Source: an uncultured Saprospiraceae bacterium (GTDB lineage Bacteria > Bacteroidota > Bacteroidia > Chitinophagales > Saprospiraceae). From it: a stretch of DNA of 7,900 nucleotides. Positions within the stretch are counted from its first letter, which is position 1. Each line of letters opens with the position of its first letter. The notes beneath the pieces are model-generated. The model made no database searches. It was not told where the DNA came from and saw nothing but the letters and a program-made list of their open reading frames with translations. Below are positions 1-5,343 of the stretch, piece after piece. The DNA lies in the NCBI GenBank assembly GCA_937930625.1, contig CALHBW010000279.1, positions 1 through 7,900 of the forward strand, read 5' to 3'. Position numbers and translations under genes: made by a program.

Positions 1-321
1 TGAACGCACCTTCATCGAAGCGATATTGACAGCTTCCAAGCCGGAGGCACAAAAACGATTGATTTGTGTGCCGGGTACAGATTCATCCCAATCGGCATAA
101 AGTAGGGCAGTTTTGGCAATGTCTGCGCCTTGTTCGCCTACAGGGGTGACGCAGCCGATTACGGCATCGTCTATTGCTTGGGTGTCTATGTTGTTGCGTT
201 CGCGCAAGGCACGTAGTACGATAGCCAATAATTCGACAGGCTTGACCTCGTGCAAACTTCCCGTTTTTTTACCTCTCCCGCGTGGTGTGCGTACTGCGTC
301 GTATATGTAAGCTTCTTTCAT
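1..321 (-). CDS. Acetyl-CoA C-acyltransferase (thiolase), N-terminal part, cut by window edge
   Basis: The reverse strand reads from an ATG at 321 to the window edge as 107 uninterrupted codons beginning MKEAYIYDAVRTPRGRGKK. This is the N-terminal opening of thiolases, which condense two acyl-CoA units or cleave 3-ketoacyl-CoA. The segment GTQINRFCASGLEAVN holds the nucleophilic cysteine at residue 91, close to the usual position (about 90) in the family. VIGCVTPVGEQGADIAK is also typical of the thiolase N-terminal domain. The C-terminal half, with its His and second Cys, lies outside the window. The FadA/FadI-type degradative role and the biosynthetic acetoacetyl-CoA role cannot be separated from this fragment, so no symbol is given. 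The start directly follows the octamer palindrome at 327-585, and no Shine-Dalgarno is visible. Nothing links it to the polysaccharide genes. Confidence 0.93.
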   Translation of the reverse strand, partial: MKEAYIYDAVRTPRGRGKKTGSLHEVKPVELLAIVLRALRERNNIDTQAIDDAVIGCVTPVGEQGADIAKTALLYADWDESVPGTQINRFCASGLEAVNIASMKVRS

Positions 322-326
322 TGAGT

Positions 327-585
327 AATGCTTAAATGCTACAATGATGAAATGCTTAAATAGTAATGAGTGAATGAGTGATTTTTGAATGAGTGAATAC
401 ATACAATACTTGAACGTTAAGTGAAGAAAAATAATGAAATGCTTAATTATTTTAATGATAAATAAGTTGAGAATTTAAGGTTTTTCACAAAAAAATATTG
501 TCAAAAACAGTTAATTCACTCATTCAAAAATCACTCATTCACTCATTAATATTTAAGCATTTAAGCATTGCATCATTTTAACATT
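327..585. repeat. Large inverted repeat made of AATG octamers (element 1)
   Basis: Two 72-nt arms (327-398 and 514-585) are reverse complements at about 65 of 72 positions around a 115-nt spacer. The inner 35 nt (364-398 against 514-548) match perfectly. The left arm carries AATG at 327, 335, 343, 351, 365, 373 and 388, mostly 8 nt apart. The right arm carries the mirrored CATT at 521, 536, 544, 558, 566, 574 and 582. The element ends 5 nt before the thiolase start codon, so it would form part of that gene's leader. I see no transposase and no target duplication. I do not recognise a named repeat family. Confidence 0.85.
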
Positions 586-610
586 GCAAGTTTACGGGTT
601 TTTAGGAAAT

Positions 611-641
611 AAAAAAAGGAGTAGCCCATTGGACTACTCCT
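611..641 (-). terminator. Intrinsic terminator hairpin, probably for the T9SS cargo gene
   Basis: AGGAGTAG (617-624) pairs with CTACTCCT (634-641). Two further G-C pairs follow past one mismatch, leaving a 3-nt loop. On the minus strand the stem is followed by a run of seven or more T residues (617 down to 611), the classic rho-independent layout. On the plus strand it is followed by a weaker ATATTTTTA tract, so it may work in both directions. It lies about 355 nt beyond the stop of the minus-strand gene at 996-2156, which is far, but I see no better hairpin nearer. It would separate that gene from the thiolase gene. Confidence 0.7.
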
Positions 642-656
642 ATATTTTTATACCGA

Positions 657-977
657 CGAAGTTATTTTAAACATGCTTAAACTTACATTTCGCTGATTTT
701 GAAATAAGAAAAAAATAATTTCAAATGTTTTTTTTTCAAAAATAAAACTATAATTTTTATTTGATTTTATAATAAACTTACAATTAATTATTTATAAATA
801 ATTATATATTTAATTAACTTTGAAAAAATAATAGTCTAATTATTAAAGAGAAAATCAAGTTAATAAAATATTTGAAATAAAATAATTAATTTTATATAAT
901 TTTGTAAATAATTAACAATCAATAAAATACATTTTATTTTCTCACTTTAAAATCAGCGAAATTACAGTTAAACTTCG
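657..977. other. Very AT-rich non-coding block bounded by inverted repeats
   Basis: No gene is visible here. By hand count, 701-940 has about 22 G or C in 240 bases, far below the flanking genes. The block is bounded by a perfect 14-bp inverted repeat, ATTTCGCTGATTTT (687-700) against AAAATCAGCGAAAT (949-962). An outer pair, CGAAGTT (657-663) and AACTTCG (971-977), lies beyond it, with about 15 extra bases on the left side. An 11-bp direct repeat CTTAAACTTAC occurs at 676-686 and 985-995. This could be the remnant of a small non-autonomous element or simply an AT-rich spacer. No target-site duplication is apparent. Confidence 0.5.
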
Positions 978-995
978 ACTTAAACTTAAACTTAC

Positions 996-2156
996 TTAGT
1001 CATTTACTTTGATAAATTTCTGTGCGCCGGAGTGCCAGTTATCACCCTCTAATCTAATGAAGTATGTACCTGCTGCCAGCTCTGCCACTGAATAATGTAA
1101 TGCATTGATACCTTCTATAACATTAATTTGCTTTGTCAACAAAGTTTTACCTTCTACATTCAGAATATTGATGTTTGCAGATTGATTAGTTTTAGAGAAA
1201 ACACTCATGTTAATTTGTCCGGCACTACTGACCGGATTTGGAAAAATGTCCAATATATCGCTCACCGTACCATCAAAACAAGTCGTATTGATTCTGATGA
1301 CTTCTGAATATTCGTGAGTGCCATCTAAGTCAACTTGTTTTAGGCGATAATAATTTTGAACATTAGGATTAGTATCGACAAAGTCATAATTGACAAGTGC
1401 TTGTGAATTACCTGCTGCATCAAGGCGTCCAATTTCTGTGTAATTAATCCCGTTGGCACTACGTTCTACGACAAAGAAATCGGAGTTAGTTTCAGTAGCT
1501 GTTTGCCAATTTAGATATGTTGCACAATCGCGCTCTTCTCCTGTGAAACTGACTAATTCCACGGGAAGCTGGCATATTTCCGCAATGCATCTGGCAAGAT
1601 CACCATAATTGCTTTCATCAGTAATGACTCTGATAGCTACACCATTTTCTATATACACCTCACCTACAAAGGTGGGTGGAAATCTACTTTGCGGATGAAA
1701 CTCAAGATTAAAACAGGCACTCTCGTCTAAAACATCAAAGTTCACTCGTCCAACCGGAATCCACCTATCATCAGTAGCGAATACCCCATCTCCACCTTGC
1801 AACTCTACATTATAGGAAACAACAGTGTCCAGAGAACCTGTGAGGTTGTGCGGAGAATAAAGCGTAAAACCAAGCGGACCACTTCCGCCGGGGATAAAGC
1901 CTGTTAATAGTTCTTCGGAAATTGAAGGATTCGCGAGTGCGTCACGATTAAATGAGAAGCGATAATTTTGCTCACTCATAAAAAAGCTGGAGCCTTCAGC
2001 AGCTTTTACTTCGATGTCCACGAAGACACCAAAAGGGTCTTCACAAACAGGGGCTTCTGTGATGGCGAATCTAACTTCGCTCACACCATCTTGTCCATGT
2101 AAATTAAAAACAAATAGTGCAAAAACAGCTATTAAATATAGTTTTGCTTTTCCCAT
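996..2156 (-). CDS. Secreted protein with T9SS type A C-terminal sorting domain
   Basis: The 386-residue product starts with a signal peptide (K3-K5, then a hydrophobic stretch over about residues 6-18, with likely cleavage near HG|QDG at 21-22). Residues about 27-190 form a beta-rich domain that I cannot name with confidence; a cohesin-like or carbohydrate-binding fold is possible. From LPVELVSFTGE (197-207) it follows the linker common in Bacteroidota cargo proteins: LNWQTATETNSDFFVVERS, then YYRLKQVDLDG. This leads to the sorting domain that begins IFPNPVS (304-310) and ends FIRLEGDNW...FIKVND. The protein should be exported by Sec, cross the outer membrane by T9SS, and be anchored or released after removal of the tail. 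It is transcribed divergently from the polysaccharide operon. No catalytic motif is visible, so a binding or structural role is inferred. Confidence 0.9.
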   Translation of the reverse strand: MGKAKLYLIAVFALFVFNLHGQDGVSEVRFAITEAPVCEDPFGVFVDIEVKAAEGSSFFMSEQNYRFSFNRDALANPSISEELLTGFIPGGSGPLGFTLYSPHNLTGSLDTVVSYNVELQGGDGVFATDDRWIPVGRVNFDVLDESACFNLEFHPQSRFPPTFVGEVYIENGVAIRVITDESNYGDLARCIAEICQLPVELVSFTGEERDCATYLNWQTATETNSDFFVVERSANGINYTEIGRLDAAGNSQALVNYDFVDTNPNVQNYYRLKQVDLDGTHEYSEVIRINTTCFDGTVSDILDIFPNPVSSAGQINMSVFSKTNQSANINILNVEGKTLLTKQINVIEGINALHYSVAELAAGTYFIRLEGDNWHSGAQKFIKVND

Positions 2157-2392
2157 GATATTAAATTGTTTTGTAGAATGCTTTGGGCGTATAAACGATT
2201 ATATTTTGATGCGAATATATTTAAACAGGCTCTTATTTGCTCGTTACTAAAATAGTTTTTTATGCCTAAATAATATACGATTTTTTCTGTGTAAAGTTTC
2301 TACTCAAAAGAAGTATCTAATCTATGACAGCTTATTACCTCTAAACGTTGCACAAATTATCCGTTACAAGTAAATAAAGTTTAGGCATTTAT

Positions 2393-2422
2393 CAAAATTA
2401 TCAACAAAGTTAAGTTTTTCAA
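2393..2422 (-). promoter_or_regulatory. Predicted Bacteroidota-type promoter for the T9SS cargo gene
   Basis: On the minus strand, TTG (2422-2420), a 19-nt spacer and TAATTTTG (2400-2393) fit the Bacteroidota pattern TTG-N19-TAnnTTTG. Transcription would start near 2386 and leave a leader of about 230 nt before the ATG at 2156. A second -7 match, TAACTTTG (2412-2405), lies just upstream but has no clear -33 partner. I see no other feature in 2157-2392. Confidence 0.45.
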
Positions 2423-2433
2423 GAGGAGTTACC

Positions 2434-2462
2434 TTGAAATTAAAGACATTCTCTTACTTTTG
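2434..2462 (+). promoter_or_regulatory. Predicted Bacteroidota-type promoter for the polysaccharide operon
   Basis: TTG (2434-2436), an 18-nt spacer and TACTTTTG (2455-2462) match the Bacteroidota -33/-7 pattern. The predicted transcription start falls near 2468-2470, right where the octamer palindrome begins, so the operon mRNA would start with that hairpin. The element is back to back with the minus-strand promoter at 2393-2422, with 11 nt between them. It also argues against translation from the in-frame TTG at 2460, which would lie inside the -7 element. Confidence 0.5.
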
Positions 2463-2469
2463 TGTGAAC

Positions 2470-2545
2470 AATGCGACAATGAGTTAATGCGACAATGCGT
2501 TAATGAGTTCATTGTCGCATTATCGCATTACAGCATTATCGCATT
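2470..2545. repeat. 76-nt palindrome made of AATG octamers (element 2) in the wecB leader
   Basis: The arms 2470-2507 and 2508-2545 lie back to back and are reverse complements at 30 of 38 positions. The left arm has AATG at 2470, 2478, 2486, 2494 and 2502. The right arm has CATT at 2510, 2518, 2526, 2534 and 2542. Spacing within each arm is exactly 8 nt. Two competing perfect stems are possible: AATGCGACAATGA (2470-2482) or AATGCGACAATG (2486-2497) with the right-arm copy ending at 2521. The element ends 4 nt before the wecB ATG and occupies the place of a ribosome binding site. Confidence 0.85.
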
Positions 2546-2549
2546 TCCA

Positions 2550-3653
2550 ATGAAGATACTCAACATCGTAGGCGCACGACCCAATTTTATGAAAATCGCT
2601 CCTTTACATCGTGCTTTCCAACGATACCCGCAAGTCGAATCCAAAATTGTACATACCGGTCAGCATTATGATGAAAAGATGAGTGACATCTTTTTCAATC
2701 AGCTTGAATTGCCCAAGCCTGACTATTTTCTAGGCATTGGAGGTGGTACGCATACCCAACAGACTGCCAAGATAATGATGGAATTTGAGCAAGTGATGAA
2801 TGATGAAAAGCCCGACCTCGTACTTGTGGTTGGTGATGTCAATTCTACCGTAGCGTGTACGCTTGTGGCGGTCAAAATGGGCGTACCACTCGCGCACGTA
2901 GAAGCGGGCTTGCGAAGCGGTGACCGCACCATGCCCGAAGAACTCAATCGCTTGATGACCGACGCTGTAGCTGACTATCTTTTCGTGACCGAACAAAGCG
3001 GCATGATTCACCTCGCCAAAGAAGGCGTACCCGATGAAAAGGTATTTTTTGTGGGCAATGTGATGATAGATTCCTTGGCGTATTTTCGTCAAAAAGCTGC
3101 TGGAAGTGATATTCTCCAACAAGCACAAACCACTGAAAAAGAGTATATTCTGATGACAATGCACCGCCCCGCAAATGTTGATAACGAAGCAGGTCTGAAA
3201 AGCATCTTACAAATCATAGAAGATGCCGCGAAATACAAAAAAGTCATTTTCCCGATGCACCCGCGTACCTCAAATAATATCAAAAAATTTGGCTTGGAAG
3301 ATAGATTAAATGCTATCCAAAATTTCGTTTTGATGGGTCCGCAAGGCTATCTTCAATTTCTCAAATTGATGGAAAATGCCGCCATTATTATCACAGATTC
3401 AGGCGGAATTCAGGAGGAAACGACCTATCTTCAAGTGCCTTGCCTGACCTTCCGCGACACCACCGAAAGACCAATCACCACCACGCTTGGCACCAATCAA
3501 TTATTGAAAGACCTCAACCCCCAAACCGTACATGATAGAATGGTCGAAATTCTTGATGGCAAAGCCCGAAAAGGTGTCGTCCCACCACTTTGGGATGGTC
3601 ATGCGGCAGAGCGTATTGCAAAAATTTTGGTTACAAAAATCACAAAATCATAG
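2550..3653 (+). CDS. wecB: UDP-N-acetylglucosamine 2-epimerase (non-hydrolysing)
   Basis: This enzyme interconverts UDP-GlcNAc and UDP-ManNAc in the cytoplasm and supplies an N-acetylmannosamine-type precursor for surface polysaccharide. From the ATG at 2550 the product has 367 residues, the normal family length. Visible motifs are GARPNFMKIAPLHRA (8-22), HTGQHYD (35-41), VVGDVNST with D96, HVEAGLRSGDRTMPEE with E118 and E131, MHRPANVD with H205, DSGGIQEE (283-290) and RDTTERPIT (302-310). These positions correspond to the Asp, Glu, Glu and His used by WecB enzymes. The frame stays open upstream to a TTG at 2460, but those 30 codons only translate the octamer palindrome and promoter, so the ATG before KILNIVGARPN is chosen. 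No Shine-Dalgarno is present. It is the first gene of the five-gene plus-strand cluster. Confidence 0.95.
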   Translation: MKILNIVGARPNFMKIAPLHRAFQRYPQVESKIVHTGQHYDEKMSDIFFNQLELPKPDYFLGIGGGTHTQQTAKIMMEFEQVMNDEKPDLVLVVGDVNSTVACTLVAVKMGVPLAHVEAGLRSGDRTMPEELNRLMTDAVADYLFVTEQSGMIHLAKEGVPDEKVFFVGNVMIDSLAYFRQKAAGSDILQQAQTTEKEYILMTMHRPANVDNEAGLKSILQIIEDAAKYKKVIFPMHPRTSNNIKKFGLEDRLNAIQNFVLMGPQGYLQFLKLMENAAIIITDSGGIQEETTYLQVPCLTFRDTTERPITTTLGTNQLLKDLNPQTVHDRMVEILDGKARKGVVPPLWDGHAAERIAKILVTKITKS

Positions 3654-3658
3654 AAATT

Positions 3659-3694
3659 CACCGTAGGGACAGGGCATGCCCTGTCCCTACGGTG
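3659..3694. repeat. Perfect 36-bp palindrome between wecB and the heparinase-like gene
   Basis: Positions 3659-3676 and 3677-3694 are perfect reverse complements. The core is ACCGTAGGGACAGG (3660-3673), a self-complementary centre GCATGC (3674-3679), then CCTGTCCCTACGGT (3680-3693). The same two 14-nt arms recur at 3953-3986 around a different centre. The palindrome fills most of the 52-nt gap. The stem is followed by TGTGGTTTTATAT, so it could act as a weak terminator or an mRNA stabiliser between the two genes. Confidence 0.9.
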
Positions 3695-3705
3695 TGGTTT
3701 TATAT

Positions 3706-5343
3706 ATGAAGAAAATCCTTCTTTACTATCACACCCTCAAATATCTGAAATTCAAACAGATACGCTATCGTGCATATTACATGCTACGTGCGCGGTGGCG
3801 CAAGCTCACCAAGTTTAAATACAACTTTAATTCCGATAAAAAATTTACAGTAAATTCTTTGACGCTTTTGCCTTCTATTCCCAATCACACCTCATTTCTT
3901 TCCAATAATTCATTTTCTTTTTTGAATTTGGAAAAAACGTTTGACGGTAAAAACCGTAGGGACAGGTCGCGACCTGTCCCTACGGTTTTTACGAAAATTG
4001 ATTGGAATTTCAATGAATATGGTAAATTATGGACGTATAATTTGACCTATTTTGAATACCTCAATCAACAAGAAATTAGCTCTGAAATCGGTGTACAACT
4101 CATCCACGATTTTATCCGAAAAACAGACAGCATTAAAGACGGTCTCGAACCCTTTCCGATTTCCCTGCGAATTATTAATTGGATTAAATTTCTCACAAAT
4201 AATAATACCCAAGATGCGGAAATTGATAAACACCTATACATTCAATCTGAAATTTTAGTCGATAGTTTAGAATATCACCTACTCGGCAATCATTTATTGG
4301 AGAATGGTTTTGCGCTGTTGTTTGCGGCATATTATTTTTCGGATGAAAAATTTTATAACAAAGCAATCGCTATTTTACAGCCTGAATTAGAGGAACAAAT
4401 CCTTGCAGATGGCGCGCATTTTGAATTGAGTCCGATGTATCATTGCTTAATGTTGTATCGGGTTTTAGACTGTATAAATTTGCTTGGCAGAAATACCTTG
4501 CATTTTCAAAATGCAAGGTATTTATCGGAAATTTTACAAGAAAAAGCTGCTTTAATGTTAGGTTGGCTTCACCAAATGACTTTCCAGAACGGTGACTTTC
4601 CCCGACTGAATGACAGTACACCCGATATCGCTCCTACGCCACACGAATTATTCAATTATGCTTCCCGTCTGAATATCGAAATTGAGGATATTGATTTAGA
4701 AGAAAGTGGTTATCTAAAATTCTATTCTACTGATTATGAGTGTATTGTAGATGTAGGACATATTGGACCTGATTATATTCCCGGTCACGCACATTCGGAT
4801 ACTTTTAATTTTGTGGTACATGCAAAAGGGCAACCGTTTATCGTAGATACCGGCATTTCTACCTACGAAAATGACGAAAATCGCCACTACGAACGCAGTA
4901 CTTCCGCCCATAATACCGTTCAAATAGGAGACTTGGAGCAGTCCGAAGTATGGAGTAGTTTTAGAGTAGCGCGACGAGCTAAAGTTACTCATTTAAATGA
5001 AACTAAAAGTACGATAAAAGCCACACACAACGGCTACACACGTATAGGTGCAACACATGATCGCGAGTTTGTTTTTTCCGAAAAAAAAATATTCATAAAA
5101 GACATTATTTCTACAAAAAAAAATACGCAAAAACGCGCGTTCATTCACTTCCATCCTAATGTAAAAGCAATATTAAAAGACAGCGTAATAGAAACAAATC
5201 TCGGAAAAATTCAAATAGTAGGTAGCAAAAACATCAAACTTGCGTCTTATATGTACGCAAAAGGTTATAATGATAGAGTGGAAGCTCAAAAAATTATTAT
5301 TACCTTTGAAGACGACTATCTGGAGACTCAAATTTTGCTATGA
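3706..5343 (+). CDS. Heparinase II/III family protein in a polysaccharide operon
   Basis: The 545-residue product has an alpha-helical N-terminal half, including IDWNFNEYGKLWTYNLTYFEYL (in two parts, 98-108 and 109-119) and NHLLENGFALLFAAYYF (195-211). A C-terminal beta-rich domain from about residue 340 carries GHAHSDTFNFVV (360-371), DTGISTYEND (381-390) and SAHNTVQIG (400-408), as in the heparinase II/III-like lyase family. H361, H363, Y387 and H402 are candidate active-site or metal-binding residues. No signal peptide is evident; the start is basic and not strongly hydrophobic. Family members split uronic-acid polymers, but in biosynthetic operons they may edit the product. The start at 3706 is chosen over an in-frame ATG at 3676 because the latter lies inside the intergenic palindrome. 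Two palindromic sequences lie in frame (residues 81-96 and about 262-273). It overlaps the next gene by ATGA. Confidence 0.88.
   Translation: MKKILLYYHTLKYLKFKQIRYRAYYMLRARWRKLTKFKYNFNSDKKFTVNSLTLLPSIPNHTSFLSNNSFSFLNLEKTFDGKNRRDRSRPVPTVFTKIDWNFNEYGKLWTYNLTYFEYLNQQEISSEIGVQLIHDFIRKTDSIKDGLEPFPISLRIINWIKFLTNNNTQDAEIDKHLYIQSEILVDSLEYHLLGNHLLENGFALLFAAYYFSDEKFYNKAIAILQPELEEQILADGAHFELSPMYHCLMLYRVLDCINLLGRNTLHFQNARYLSEILQEKAALMLGWLHQMTFQNGDFPRLNDSTPDIAPTPHELFNYASRLNIEIEDIDLEESGYLKFYSTDYECIVDVGHIGPDYIPGHAHSDTFNFVVHAKGQPFIVDTGISTYENDENRHYERSTSAHNTVQIGDLEQSEVWSSFRVARRAKVTHLNETKSTIKATHNGYTRIGATHDREFVFSEKKIFIKDIISTKKNTQKRAFIHFHPNVKAILKDSVIETNLGKIQIVGSKNIKLASYMYAKGYNDRVEAQKIIITFEDDYLETQILL
3947..3992. 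repeat. Perfect 46-bp palindrome inside the heparinase-like gene
   Basis: Positions 3947-3969 and 3970-3992 are perfect reverse complements. The core has the same 14-nt arms as the palindrome at 3659-3694, ACCGTAGGGACAGG (3953-3966) and CCTGTCCCTACGGT (3973-3986), but its centre is TCGCGA. It is read in frame as GKNRRDRSRPVPTVFT (residues 81-96 of the host protein), a basic, proline-containing segment between the N-terminal region and the conserved IDWNFNEYGKLW motif. Confidence 0.92.
4491..4523. repeat. 33-bp palindrome inside the heparinase-like gene, different family
   Basis: AAATACCTTGCATTTT (4491-4506) and AAAATGCAAGGTATTT (4508-4523) are perfect reverse complements around a single C. 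It is read in frame as NTLHFQNARYL, within residues 263-273, between two helical segments of the heparinase-like protein. The opposite strand encodes almost the same peptide, NTLHFENARYF. The sequence does not match the 14-6-14 palindromes elsewhere in the operon. Confidence 0.85.

Noticed and set aside
113..310. 65-residue plus-strand open frame at the left end
   Set aside because: It lies opposite the thiolase reading frame, which has clear family motifs.
327..585. CRISPR-like array because of short regular repeats
   Set aside because: The 8-nt units have no spacers, are arranged as an inverted repeat, and no cas gene is present.
327..585. Insertion sequence
   Set aside because: The 115-nt spacer between the arms cannot encode a transposase and no target-site duplication is seen.
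2460..2549. N-terminal extension of WecB by 30 residues from a TTG
   Set aside because: These codons overlap the -7 promoter element and the octamer palindrome, and the known family start matches the ATG at 2550.
2730..3164. 144-residue reverse-strand open frame opposite wecB
   Set aside because: It is fully antisense to a well-supported enzyme and its translation shows no recognisable domain.
3676..3705. N-terminal extension of the heparinase-like protein from an ATG at 3676
   Set aside because: The ATG and following codons are half of the intergenic palindrome. The ATG at 3706 begins the natural MKKILLYYHTL start.
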